Assembly (NCBI GenBank): GCA_020438445.1
Contig: JAGQUO010000013.1
Span: 1 to 35,802 of the forward strand
DNA: 35,802 bases
From: Solirubrobacterales bacterium
Lineage (GTDB): Bacteria; Actinomycetota; Thermoleophilia; Solirubrobacterales; 70-9
Direction: 5' to 3'
Under the pieces are notes generated by a model, which had not been told where the DNA came from, made no database searches, and saw only the letters and a list, made by a program, of their open reading frames with translations. Below are positions 7,863-16,461 of this stretch, piece after piece. The stretch's first letter is position 1; each line of letters opens with the position of its first letter. The position numbers were made by a program, and so were the translations under genes.

Positions 7863-10031
7863 ATGGGAGAGGAGAGTCGCGGCGTCTTGCGCAACCGCGC
7901 GGTTTCGATCGCGCTCGCCGTCGTCGGTGCGATCTTGGCCCTGATCGGCGGCTTTCTCCTCTATGCGAGGCAGGAGCTGTTCCAGCCCGACAACCTCGCG
8001 GCCCACGCTCGGACCGCGCTCGACGATGAGCGGACGCGCCTCGCCATCGCTCAGCCGATCGTCGACGGGATCGTCGATTCCGGCTCCGGCGAGCTGGTGA
8101 ACGCCAGGCCGCTGATCGAGTCCATCGTCGTCTCGGCGCTCGGCACCCCGCCGGCGAAGGCGGCCTTCAGCGAGGCGGTGAAGGCCATCGACACCAAGCT
8201 CGCCAACCGGACCCCCGACTCCCTGCTGCTCAACCTCACCGACGCGACGGTGGTCGCGGCGAAGGCGCTCGAGGCGCTCACGCCGCAGCTCGGCAAGGGT
8301 GTCCCGAGGGAGGTGACCGACGTCAAGACCGCGATCCTCGGATCGCGGATAACGATCACGCCGCTGCGCTTCGTTCGCGAGGTCGACCTGTTCGGGGTCA
8401 TCGGGCCGATCCTCGCCGTCCTGCTGCTGTCGCTGTCCATCTACGTGGCGCCGGTCCGCCGTCACGGGGTCCAGCGGGCCGGCATCGCGGTCGGGGCCGC
8501 CGCCGCTGTCGGCCTCGTGATCCTGATCGTCGGCCGCTCGCTTGCGCTCGGGCTGATCGAGGACCCGCTGTTTCGCGATGCCGCTGCGGCGACCTGGGAC
8601 GCGATCCTCGGCGGCCTGTTCCTATGGACGATCGCGGTCGGCCTGCTGGCGCTTCTGCTCGCGGCTGCGGCGCGGTTCGGCGCCGCCGAGATCGACCTCC
8701 TGGAGCCGCTCAAGCGCGGCGCTGAGCTCGCTCGGCGGCATCCGGCGCGACCGGCGGTCGGGGTGGTCCGCGGCCTGCTGATCGGGGCGATCGGGGTCTG
8801 GCTGATCGTCGACCCGCTCTCGGTCCTTTCGACGATCGGCGTGCTCGCGGGTGCGTGGCTCGTCTACGTCGCGATCGTTGAGTTGCTCGGCATCCTTGCG
8901 CCCGTCGAGCTCGGCGCCGGCGGCGCGCATCGTACGTTCCGGCCGGCCCGACTCGTCGCCGCCTCCGGGGTGGTGGCCGCCGTCCTCGTGGCCGTGTTCC
9001 TGATCGGAGGGGAGAACCGAACGCAGGCCCGGCCGCCGGGCCCCCCCGAGGCGTGCAACGGCTACCCGGAGCTCTGCGGAAAGCGGCTCGACCAGGTGAC
9101 GATCCCGGCGACGCACAACGCGATGTCGGCGGCGGCCGAGCCGGGCTGGTTCCTGCCCAACCAGCGCTACGGGATCGTCCGCCAGCTCGACGACGGGATC
9201 CGCGGCCTGCTGATCGACACCCATTACGGAATCGGCCAGGCGGGCCGGGGGTTCGGCGGCGTCATCACCGACCTCGGGAAGGAGAACAAGACCCGGAAGG
9301 AGGTCGAGGAGGAGCTCGGCGCCGAGACGGTCCAGCGAGCCGAGGATCTCGTCGGGAGGCTTCGGTTCGGCGCCGAGCCGAAGGGGAGCTCCGAGCCCTA
9401 TCTCTGCCACGTCCTCTGCGAGCTCGGGGCGACGAAGCTCGACGTCGCGCTCGGCGAGATCTACGACTGGATGTCGACCCACCCCGACGAGTTCCTCGTG
9501 ATCGTGATCGAGGATGTCGTCTCGCCGGAGGAGACGGCGCAGGCGTTCCAGCGCTCGGGCTTGCTCCGTTACGCCTACACGCCCGACCCGAACACGGTCT
9601 GGCCGACCCTCGGCAGCCTGATCGAGCAGGACAAGCGGCTGCTGGTGATGGCCGAGCGCGACAACGGCGGCGCCGAGTTCCCCTGGTACCAGTCCGCCTT
9701 CGACCTGATCCAGGAGACGCCCTACACGTTCGACAACGTCGAGCAGATCACCGGGCCTCAGAGCTGCCGCGAGAACCGCGGCGATCCCGACAACCCGCTG
9801 CTCCAGATCAACAACTGGATCGAGAAGGTGCCGCGGGACCCCGGGCTGCAGGCGAAGGTGAACGCGCTCGACGTGCTCGAGCGGCGAGCCCGGGTCTGCG
9901 CCCGCGTGCGGGGGCTCGAGCCGAACGTGATCGCCGTCGACTACTACAACGAGGGCGACGTCCTCGGCGTCGCCAACGTGCTCAACGGGCTCCCGGCCGA
10001 CGCCGAGCCGTCCGTCCGGACGACGCGGTGA
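7863..10031 (+). CDS. Seven-TM protein with C-terminal PI-PLC-like phosphodiesterase domain
   Basis: The 722-residue protein has two parts. Residues 1 to about 385 hold roughly seven membrane helices: one near residue 15, a soluble loop to about 175, then a cluster from about 178 to 385. Residues from about 395 form a PI-PLC-like TIM-barrel domain. It has LDQVTIPATHNAMS with likely catalytic H418, LDDGIRGLLIDTHYG, a second candidate histidine H516 in YLCHVLCELG, and FLVIVIEDVVSPEE. Such domains cleave phosphodiester bonds of phosphoinositides or related glycolipids, in bacteria often without metal. Topology would put the domain outside the membrane. Actinobacteria carry inositol lipids, a plausible but unproven substrate. 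ATG 7863 is used; an in-frame GTG lies at 7857. The DNA ligase gene starts 13 bases downstream. Confidence 0.83.
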   Translation: MGEESRGVLRNRAVSIALAVVGAILALIGGFLLYARQELFQPDNLAAHARTALDDERTRLAIAQPIVDGIVDSGSGELVNARPLIESIVVSALGTPPAKAAFSEAVKAIDTKLANRTPDSLLLNLTDATVVAAKALEALTPQLGKGVPREVTDVKTAILGSRITITPLRFVREVDLFGVIGPILAVLLLSLSIYVAPVRRHGVQRAGIAVGAAAAVGLVILIVGRSLALGLIEDPLFRDAAAATWDAILGGLFLWTIAVGLLALLLAAAARFGAAEIDLLEPLKRGAELARRHPARPAVGVVRGLLIGAIGVWLIVDPLSVLSTIGVLAGAWLVYVAIVELLGILAPVELGAGGAHRTFRPARLVAASGVVAAVLVAVFLIGGENRTQARPPGPPEACNGYPELCGKRLDQVTIPATHNAMSAAAEPGWFLPNQRYGIVRQLDDGIRGLLIDTHYGIGQAGRGFGGVITDLGKENKTRKEVEEELGAETVQRAEDLVGRLRFGAEPKGSSEPYLCHVLCELGATKLDVALGEIYDWMSTHPDEFLVIVIEDVVSPEETAQAFQRSGLLRYAYTPDPNTVWPTLGSLIEQDKRLLVMAERDNGGAEFPWYQSAFDLIQETPYTFDNVEQITGPQSCRENRGDPDNPLLQINNWIEKVPRDPGLQAKVNALDVLERRARVCARVRGLEPNVIAVDYYNEGDVLGVANVLNGLPADAEPSVRTTR

Positions 10032-10044
10032 TAGGAAGGGAGCG

Positions 10045-11031
10045 GTGAGCCCTCCGCCCAAGCCTCCGCTCCAGCCCCAGCTCGCCCGCTCGGCGAAGCG
10101 GATGCCGACGGGCGACGGCATCGCCTACGAGCCCAAGTACGACGGCTTCCGGGCGCTCGTCTTTCGCGGCGCCGGCGAGCCCTACGTGCAGTCGCGCGGC
10201 GGCAAACCGCTCGGCCGCTACTTCCCCGAGCTCGACTTCCCGGCCGGCGACTACGTCATCGACGGCGAGCTCGTGATCCTCGACGAGGCGGGGTCCGAGG
10301 TCTTCGATGCGCTCCAGAACCGGATCCACCCGGCCGAGTCGCGGATCAACCGACTCGCGGAGGAGACGCCGGCCCGGTTCCGTGCCTTCGACCTGATCGC
10401 TCTCGACGGCGAGAGCCTGATGGACGAGCCGTTCGCCGCCCGGCGTGCCGCTCTCGTCGAGCTGGTCTCCGGGTTCGACGGGGCGAGCGATGAGGGCCCG
10501 GGGGGCTGGACCGCCGGCTCGATCGAGTTGACGCCGCTGACCCTCGACCCCGACGCCGCCGCGCCCTGGCTCGAGTCCGGCGAGGGCGTGATCGCCAAGC
10601 AGCTCGACGCGCCGTACTCACCGGGGAAGCGGACGGCGATGGTCAAGATCAAGCGGCTGCGGACGATCGACGCCGTGGTCGCCGGCTGGCGCCCGGGCAA
10701 GGAGCCGGACACCGTCGGCTCGCTCATGCTCGGCCTCTACGACGGCGACGACCTCCGCGTCGTCGGGCACACCTCGGGGCTGAAGGCGGCCCAGAAGCGG
10801 GAGCTCGTGACGACGCTCGCCCCCTACGAGACCGGGGACCGCGGCTCCGCCGACCCCAGCCGCTGGGCCGGCGACCGCGACCTCGAGTGGGTGTCGCTCC
10901 GCCCCGAGCTCGTGATCGAGGTCAGCTTCGACCACGTCAGCGCCGGCCGGATCCGCCACGGCGCCAAGATCCTGCGCTGGCGCGAGGACAAGGAGCCGAG
11001 CGCCTGCACGATCGACCAGCTCGATCAGTAG
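10045..11031 (+). CDS. ATP-dependent DNA ligase, small LigC-like form
   Basis: The 328-residue enzyme carries the nucleotidyltransferase motifs in order. Motif I is EPKYDGFRA with adenylated lysine K31. Motif III is YVIDGELVILD, IIIa is FRAFDLIALDG, IV is GEGVIAKQLDAPY, and V is MVKIKR. An OB-fold region follows (VAGWRPGKEPDTVGSLMLGL and the LRPELVIEVSFDHVS segment). It lacks the primase and nuclease domains of LigD, and no Ku gene is in the window. This size is typical of LigC-type ligases used in repair. GTG 10045 follows a GATAGGAAGGGAG stretch that offers both a weak ribosome site and a -10-like TAGGAA. It sits 13 bases after the PLC-like gene and may be co-transcribed. Confidence 0.9.
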   Translation: MSPPPKPPLQPQLARSAKRMPTGDGIAYEPKYDGFRALVFRGAGEPYVQSRGGKPLGRYFPELDFPAGDYVIDGELVILDEAGSEVFDALQNRIHPAESRINRLAEETPARFRAFDLIALDGESLMDEPFAARRAALVELVSGFDGASDEGPGGWTAGSIELTPLTLDPDAAAPWLESGEGVIAKQLDAPYSPGKRTAMVKIKRLRTIDAVVAGWRPGKEPDTVGSLMLGLYDGDDLRVVGHTSGLKAAQKRELVTTLAPYETGDRGSADPSRWAGDRDLEWVSLRPELVIEVSFDHVSAGRIRHGAKILRWREDKEPSACTIDQLDQ

Positions 11032-11103
11032 GTGACGCCGGCCCGCCTCGCGTCCGCGTCCTCCGATGGGCGATCCGCCGTGGGCGATGCGATCGGACCG
11101 CTG

Positions 11104-11109
11104 TAGGGT
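11104..11109 (+). promoter_or_regulatory. -10 box TAGGGT for a leaderless P450 transcript
   Basis: TAGGGT ends 6 bases before ATG 11116, with no ribosome site between. The position predicts a transcript starting at the A of the start codon. Confidence 0.55.
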
Positions 11110-11115
11110 CGCCTC

Positions 11116-12435
11116 ATGCTGGTCGGCTCCCCGAAGGTGCGGATGCCGCCGGGCCCGCGCGGGCCCGCGGCGCTGAACACCCTCCGGCTCGTCCAGCGGC
11201 CGGTCGAGTCGATGATCGGATGGCGCCGCCGCTACGGCGACATCTTCACCGTCCGCCTGCTGGTCTTCGGGACCGGCGTCTACGTCTCCGACCTCGACGA
11301 GATCAAGGCGATGTTCACCGGCGATCAGTCGTCGCTGCGCGCCGGCGAGGCGAACGCGCCGCTGGCACCCGTCCTCGGCTCGAGGTCGGTGCTGATCCTC
11401 GACGGACCCGAGCACCTGCGCCAGCGGCGGTTGCTCCTGCCCCCGTTCCAGGGATCGGCCGTCGAGCGCTTCCGCGAGGTGATCGCCGAGGTCGCCGAGG
11501 CGGAGGTCGCGCGGTGGTCGGTCGGCGATCGGTTCCGGATGCGTGACCGGATGCGCGAGCTCACCTTCGAGGTCATCGTGCGGGCCGTGTTCGGAGTGAC
11601 CGATCCGGCGCGGATCGAGCGCCTCCGGTCGGCGCTCGTGGCGGTCATCGACTCCCAGGCGGTGCTGCTGGTCCCGGGCGCGCTCCGCCGCGACCTCGGC
11701 GGCGTCGGTCCGTGGGCAGCCTTCCAGCGCCGCAAGCGCGCCGCCGACGCCCTCCTCTACGAGGAGATCGAGCACCGCCGCCGGGACGACGATCTCGGCG
11801 AGCGATCCGACGTGCTGTCCCTGCTGCTGCGCGCCCGCGACGAGGACGGGCGACCGCTCAGCGACGCCGAGCTCCGCGACGAGCTGATGACGCTGCTGCT
11901 CGCCGGCCACGAGACGACGGCGACATCGCTCGCGTTCGCCTTCGACCTGCTCCCGCGGCACCCCCGGGTCCTCGCCCGCCTGCGCGACGAGCTCGCGGGC
12001 GGCGGCGCCGACTATCTCGGCGCCGTCGTCAGCGAGACGATGCGCATCCGGCCGGTGCTCGACGCCGCCGAGCGCACCCTGACCGAGCCGCGAACCGTCT
12101 GCGGCTGGGACCTCCCGGCCGGGATCCGCGTCTACCCGGCGATCCTCGCCGTTCAGCACCGCCCGGATCTCTACCCGGAGCCCGGCCGGTTCCGCCCGGA
12201 GCGCTTCCTCGCCGAGGACCCGCCTCCCTACGCATGGATCCCCTTCGGCGGCGGAATCCGGCGCTGCATCGGCGCCGCCCTGGCCCAGGCGGAGATGGCC
12301 GAGGTGATCCGCACGGTCGTCGAGCGGGTCGACCTCGAGCCGGTTCGGCCCGAGCCCGAGCCGGTCGTGATCCGTGGGATCACGATGGTCCCCCGGCACG
12401 GGACGCCCGTCCGGGTCGCCCGGATCACGGGCTAG
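11116..12435 (+). CDS. Cytochrome P450
   Basis: This 439-residue monooxygenase carries all the classic P450 marks. These are the I-helix oxygen-activation motif AGHETT (263-268), the K-helix ExxR (E307-R310), PERF (361-364), and the heme loop FGGGIRRCIG with heme-ligating cysteine C384. No membrane anchor is seen, so it is soluble and needs ferredoxin and reductase, which are not encoded nearby. Substrate cannot be deduced. The P450 starts a row with a crotonase-like gene, a methyltransferase and a GST-like gene on the same strand, which may act on one lipid or xenobiotic pathway. Start ATG 11116 is supported by the TAGGGT box. Confidence 0.95.
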   Translation: MLVGSPKVRMPPGPRGPAALNTLRLVQRPVESMIGWRRRYGDIFTVRLLVFGTGVYVSDLDEIKAMFTGDQSSLRAGEANAPLAPVLGSRSVLILDGPEHLRQRRLLLPPFQGSAVERFREVIAEVAEAEVARWSVGDRFRMRDRMRELTFEVIVRAVFGVTDPARIERLRSALVAVIDSQAVLLVPGALRRDLGGVGPWAAFQRRKRAADALLYEEIEHRRRDDDLGERSDVLSLLLRARDEDGRPLSDAELRDELMTLLLAGHETTATSLAFAFDLLPRHPRVLARLRDELAGGGADYLGAVVSETMRIRPVLDAAERTLTEPRTVCGWDLPAGIRVYPAILAVQHRPDLYPEPGRFRPERFLAEDPPPYAWIPFGGGIRRCIGAALAQAEMAEVIRTVVERVDLEPVRPEPEPVVIRGITMVPRHGTPVRVARITG

Positions 12436-12477
12436 CGGGATCGCACGGCGTCGCCACTGATCCGAACCTCCAGCCGA

Positions 12478-12483
12478 TACGTT
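12478..12483 (+). promoter_or_regulatory. Possible -10 box TACGTT for the crotonase-like gene
   Basis: TACGTT ends 10 bases before ATG 12494 and overlaps the alternative TTG start at 12482. It therefore favours the ATG. Confidence 0.4.
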
Positions 12484-12493
12484 GATCAGGGGA

Positions 12494-13387
12494 ATGGGAA
12501 AGCCGGAGACACTGACTTACCAGCGCGACGGCAGGGTCGGGCGGATCACGCTGAACCGGCCCGAGCGCGGGAACGGGATCACCCTGGCGATGCCCGCGGA
12601 GCTGGCGGCGGCGGTCGAGGAGGCGAATCTCGATCCGGCGGTCCACGTGATCGCGCTCGCCGGGAACGGCAACGGCTTCTGCGGGGGCTACGACCTCGGC
12701 GCCGCCGAGGCATTCGGCGGCGGGGCGGTGGAGGAGGGGTCCGGCCGGCCGGACGATCCCGCGACCGTCGCCGCCAATCACGACCCGAGCCGGACCTGGG
12801 ACCCGGTCACCGACTTCCAGATGATGTCCCGCAACCTCCGCGGCTTCATGTCCCTGTTCCACTCCGACAAGCCGGTGATCTGCAAGGTCCACGGCTTCTG
12901 CGTGGCCGGCGGCACCGACATGGCGCTCTGCTCGGATCTGATCGTCGCCGAGGACCGGGTGAAGATCGGTTACCCGCCGGCTCGCGTCTGGGGCGTGCCC
13001 ACGTCGATGCTCTGGGCTCATCGCGTCGGGATCGAACGCGCCAAGCGCCTGCTCCTCACCGGCGATTCGATCGACGGCCGGACTGCCGTCGAGTGGGGTC
13101 TGGCGTCCGAGGCCGCACCGCTTGCCGAGCTCGATGAAGCCTTCGAGGCGCTGCTCGAGCGCGTGGCCCGGCTGCCGGTCAACCAGCTGGTCATGCACAA
13201 GCTCGCCGTGAACGCTCCGCTGTTCAGCCAGGGCCTGCACGCCAACCAGCTGATGAGCGTCTTCTTCGACGGCATCGCCCGGCACACGCCCGAGGGCTAC
13301 GAGTTCGCGCGTCGGGCGACCGAAGCCGGGTATAGGGAAGCGGTGCGCAGTCGCGACGAGCCGTTCGGCGACCACGGGCTGAGATGA
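12494..13387 (+). CDS. Crotonase-fold protein (enoyl-CoA hydratase family) with altered active site
   Basis: The 297-residue protein has the crotonase fold: the first oxyanion-hole segment GNGNGFCGGYDLGAAE (about 57-72), the second KVHGFCVAGGTDMALCSD (131-148), then the IGYPPARVWGVP segment. The two glutamates that hydrate enoyl-CoA in classic crotonase align with D142 and P162 here, so ordinary hydration is doubtful. A longer loop with about 25 extra residues separates the two oxyanion segments. I recall a similar IGYPP-type subfamily in other actinobacteria, so this is a known variant and not decay. CoA thioester binding is likely; the reaction is unknown. ATG 12494 is preferred to TTG 12482. 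Its stop overlaps the methyltransferase start as ATGA, implying coupled translation. Confidence 0.85.
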   Translation: MGKPETLTYQRDGRVGRITLNRPERGNGITLAMPAELAAAVEEANLDPAVHVIALAGNGNGFCGGYDLGAAEAFGGGAVEEGSGRPDDPATVAANHDPSRTWDPVTDFQMMSRNLRGFMSLFHSDKPVICKVHGFCVAGGTDMALCSDLIVAEDRVKIGYPPARVWGVPTSMLWAHRVGIERAKRLLLTGDSIDGRTAVEWGLASEAAPLAELDEAFEALLERVARLPVNQLVMHKLAVNAPLFSQGLHANQLMSVFFDGIARHTPEGYEFARRATEAGYREAVRSRDEPFGDHGLR

Positions 13388-14421
13388 ACCAGGTCTCCAG
13401 GGCTCCCGACATCCTCGACAACATCTCGCGGCTGAGCTCAGCGACCTGGGCCTACGCGGGGCTCTCGGCCTGCTTCGAGCTCGGGATCGTCGACGAGCTC
13501 GGCACCCCGGTCACCGCGGGCGAGCTGGCGGAACGGCTCGATCTCGAGCGCGGGCTGGTGGAGGACCTGATCGGAGTCCTGGTCGCCCTCGGCGCCGTCT
13601 CCGAGGAGGCCGGCGCATTCGTCGCGACGCCGGAGTTCGAGACGTTCCGCTCGGGGTCGGTCGCCCGGGTCACCCAGGCCGGCATCCGCAGCGACCACCT
13701 CCAGACCGCCGAGGCGCTGCGGCGCGCCCGTGCCGGGGCCCTCGCTCCCGGCTGGGACCACCTCGACCCCGACGTCCTCGTGGCGCAGGGTGAGACGGCG
13801 GGCCTGTTCCGCCTGTCGGCCGAGCACGTGCTGCCCTCCCTCGACGGCCTCCGCGACGCCCTGGAGCGTCCCGGCGCGACCTTCCTCGACGTCGGCGCCG
13901 GAGTCGGGGTCATCAGCTCCGAGCTCTGCATGGTCTATCCCGAGCTCGCCGCGGATTGCCTCGAGCCGAACCCGGCCGCGCGGCGTCTCGGCCGCGAGCG
14001 GGTTCGCGCTGCGGGCCTCGCCGAGCGGATCAGCTTCCTGCCGCAGACCGTCGAGGAGCTGGATGCGGTCCACGGCTACGACCTTGCAGTCGTCCCGCAG
14101 CCCTTCCTCTCGCCCGACGCCTTCGGCGCCGGGATTCCGCGGGTCCGGCGTTCGCTGCGGGCCGGCGGCTGGCTCCTCGTTCTGGCACTCGACGTTCCCG
14201 AGTCCGACCCGGTCTCGGCGGCGTCCAGCCGCATCCGGGCGCGGCTCTGGGGCGGCGGGGCGGTGACGGCGCGCGAGCTCCTCGGCCAGCTGTCCGGCTG
14301 TGGATTCGAGGAGGCGCACGCCCACCACCCGGTCGGCGGCTACCGGATGTTCGCGGCCCGGGCGCCCGCCGGCGTGGAAGCGGCGCCGGCGGACCGCATC
14401 CGGTTCACCGCCCGGGCATGA
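13384..14421 (+). CDS. Class I SAM-dependent methyltransferase with N-terminal winged-helix domain
   Basis: The 345-residue protein has a helical N-terminal domain of about 100 residues resembling the dimerisation/winged-helix part of plant-type O-methyltransferases (ATWAYAGLSACFELGIVDEL, then TAGELAERLDL). A Rossmann methyltransferase domain follows, with SAM motif I FLDVGAGVGVISSEL near residues 160-175 and acidic residue E196 in ADCLEPNPAA. The later RRSLRAGGWLLVLALDVP matches the post-I strands. Its likely role is O-methylation of a small molecule; the acceptor is unknown. Its ATG lies inside the crotonase stop (ATGA), so the two are translated together and probably share a pathway. The GST-like gene starts 7 bases after its stop. 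Confidence 0.85.
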   Translation: MNQVSRAPDILDNISRLSSATWAYAGLSACFELGIVDELGTPVTAGELAERLDLERGLVEDLIGVLVALGAVSEEAGAFVATPEFETFRSGSVARVTQAGIRSDHLQTAEALRRARAGALAPGWDHLDPDVLVAQGETAGLFRLSAEHVLPSLDGLRDALERPGATFLDVGAGVGVISSELCMVYPELAADCLEPNPAARRLGRERVRAAGLAERISFLPQTVEELDAVHGYDLAVVPQPFLSPDAFGAGIPRVRRSLRAGGWLLVLALDVPESDPVSAASSRIRARLWGGGAVTARELLGQLSGCGFEEAHAHHPVGGYRMFAARAPAGVEAAPADRIRFTARA

Positions 14422-14428
14422 TCCGGCG

Positions 14429-15028
14429 ATGATCAGGGTCCACAGGATCCCGTTCTCGACGAACGTCGAACGGGTCGCGCTCGCCGCGGGGCACAAGTCG
14501 GTGCCGATCGAGTGGGTCGATCACGCGGACGGCGATCGCTCCGGGGTGATCGAGCTCAGCGGCCAGCGTCTCGTGCCCGTGGCAGAGCTCGGGACCGAAG
14601 TGGTCCGCGGGTCGATGCGCATCGTCGACCGGATCGAGGCCGACCATCCCGAACCGCCCCTGTACGCGGCCGATCCGGTCGAGCTCGCCGCATCGCGGAT
14701 CACGATGGACTGGTTCGAGCGGGTCTGGAAGGGGCCTCCGAATGCGCTCGACGGAGCCGAGCCACCCGATGCCGACGCGCTGCGGGCCCGATCCCGCCGC
14801 TGGACCGGCTGGCTCTGCGAGCTCCTCGGCACCGCACCCTATTTCGCGGGCGAGCGGCTCGGTGTCGTCGACGTCTGCGTCTTCCCGTTCCTGAAATACG
14901 CAGTCGTCGATCCCGATCCCGGCGACACCGAGCCGTTCCACGCGATCCTCGCCGAGCTCCTCCGCGCCGATCCCCATCCGGAGCTCGACGCCTGGGTGCG
15001 CCGCGTCGATGCGCACCCGCGCGCCTGA
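14429..15028 (+). CDS. Glutathione S-transferase-like protein
   Basis: The 199-residue protein has a two-domain GST layout. The thioredoxin-like N-terminal half starts IRVHRIPFSTNVERVALA. It includes the cis-proline motif QRLVPVAEL and the G-site-like RGSMRIVDRIEADHP. A helical C-terminal half includes APYFAGERLGVVDVCVFPFLKY, the usual N-capping region. Actinobacteria mostly use mycothiol in place of glutathione, so the thiol cofactor is uncertain and the protein may not be a true GSH transferase. The start is ATG 14429, 7 bases after the methyltransferase stop, so it probably belongs to the same transcript as the crotonase and methyltransferase genes. It converges on the pyruvate kinase gene with only two bases between. 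Confidence 0.8.
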   Translation: MIRVHRIPFSTNVERVALAAGHKSVPIEWVDHADGDRSGVIELSGQRLVPVAELGTEVVRGSMRIVDRIEADHPEPPLYAADPVELAASRITMDWFERVWKGPPNALDGAEPPDADALRARSRRWTGWLCELLGTAPYFAGERLGVVDVCVFPFLKYAVVDPDPGDTEPFHAILAELLRADPHPELDAWVRRVDAHPRA

Positions 15029-15030
15029 GG

Positions 15031-16461
15031 CTATTCGGGGATCCGGTGGATCTCGAACAGGTTCGTCCCGAGCTCCTGGTCGGGCAGCCCCGCAGTCACT
15101 GCGATCAGCTCGCCGGGCTTGGCGATGCCCTCGCGCCGCGAGATCATCGCGCAGTCGGCGAGCAGGTCGCGCAGCTCGCCCCACTGCTCGTGGAGCACGC
15201 AGCGGACCCCGAACAGGAGGTTGAGGCGGCGCACGGTCTCGAACCGCGGAGAGATCGCGAGGATCGGGACCTCCGGGCGCAGCGCTGAGACGATCCGCGC
15301 GGTCCGGCCGCTCTGGGTCGGAACGACGATCGCCGCGAGGCCGAGCCGGTAGGTGGATCCGACGGCGCCCTGCGCGACCGCGGTCGAGACGTCGTCGCCG
15401 CCGATCTCGACCCGGTTGAGGAGCCAGTCGCCGTAGGGAAGGTCCTGCTCGGTCGCTCGGGCGACCCGGTCCATCGTCGCGACCGCCTCGACCGGATGGT
15501 CGCCGATCGCGGTCTCCTCGGAGAGCATGACCGCGTCGGTACCGTCGTAGATGGCGTTGGCGACGTCGGTCACCTCCGCCCGGGTCGGGCGATCGCTCGT
15601 CACCATCGAGGCGAGCATCTGGGTCGCAGTGATGACCGGCTTCGAGCGGCGCCCGGCGAGCCGGATCAGCCGTTTCTGCGTCGCCGGCACCGCCTCGATC
15701 GGGAGCTCGATCCCGAGATCGCCGCGCGCGACCATGATCCCGCTCGTCGCCGCATCGACGATCGCTTCCGCTTCCTCAGCCGCCTGCGGCTTCTCGATCT
15801 TCGCGATCAGCGGAATGTCCGAGTGTCGTTCGGCGAGCCGCTCCGACACTGGCTCGAGGTCCTGCGGCGAGCGGACGAAGGAGACCGCGAGCAGGTCGAT
15901 CTCGTGGTCGATCGCGAAGTCGACCCAGCCGATGTCCGCCAGCCCCGCGGCCGGCATCGATGAGCTGCTGCTCGGGAGGTTGACGCCCTGATGGGAGGCG
16001 ACGCGGCCGCCCGCCTCGACGAGGCAGCGGATCGAGTCCCCCTCGACCGCGAGCGCCCGGAGCCGGACCCTGCCGTCGGCGAGATAGATCGGATCGCCCT
16101 CGTCCACCGCCGTGGTCAGGCCGTCCCAGCCGACCGACAGGATCTCGTCGGAGCCCATCGTCCCCTCGTCGGTGGTGAGGGTCAGCTCGTTGCCTGCCTC
16201 GATCTGGGCGAAGCCGTCCTCGATCTCGTCGAGGCGCAGCTTCGGGCCCGGCAGGTCGCCGAGGATCCCGACCCACTTCCCCATCAGCTCTCCGGCGGCG
16301 CGGATCCGTTCGACGTTCTCGGCGTGGCTCTCCTCGTCGCCGTGCGAGAAGTTGAGGCGGAAGACGTCCGCTCCGGCCGAGATCAGCCGCTCGAGGATCT
16401 TCGGCGAGCGTGAGGCCGGGCCGACCGTCGCCACGATCTTGGTCCTCCTGTGGGCGGCCAT
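15031..16461 (-). CDS. pyk: Pyruvate kinase
   Basis: This 476-residue glycolytic enzyme makes ATP and pyruvate from phosphoenolpyruvate. The N-terminus RRTKIVATVGPASRS and FRLNFSHGDEESH are diagnostic. IAKIEKPQAAEEA holds the catalytic lysine, VARGDLGIELP the metal and phosphate ligands, and PVITATQMLASM with PTRAEVTDVANAI the rest of the barrel. The C-terminal allosteric domain is complete and length is normal. The start ATG 16461 shares its A with the stop TGA of the upstream P-type ATPase gene, so translation is coupled. That pairing is unusual and is listed as a finding. Confidence 0.96.
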   Translation of the reverse strand: MAAHRRTKIVATVGPASRSPKILERLISAGADVFRLNFSHGDEESHAENVERIRAAGELMGKWVGILGDLPGPKLRLDEIEDGFAQIEAGNELTLTTDEGTMGSDEILSVGWDGLTTAVDEGDPIYLADGRVRLRALAVEGDSIRCLVEAGGRVASHQGVNLPSSSSSMPAAGLADIGWVDFAIDHEIDLLAVSFVRSPQDLEPVSERLAERHSDIPLIAKIEKPQAAEEAEAIVDAATSGIMVARGDLGIELPIEAVPATQKRLIRLAGRRSKPVITATQMLASMVTSDRPTRAEVTDVANAIYDGTDAVMLSEETAIGDHPVEAVATMDRVARATEQDLPYGDWLLNRVEIGGDDVSTAVAQGAVGSTYRLGLAAIVVPTQSGRTARIVSALRPEVPILAISPRFETVRRLNLLFGVRCVLHEQWGELRDLLADCAMISRREGIAKPGELIAVTAGLPDQELGTNLFEIHRIPE

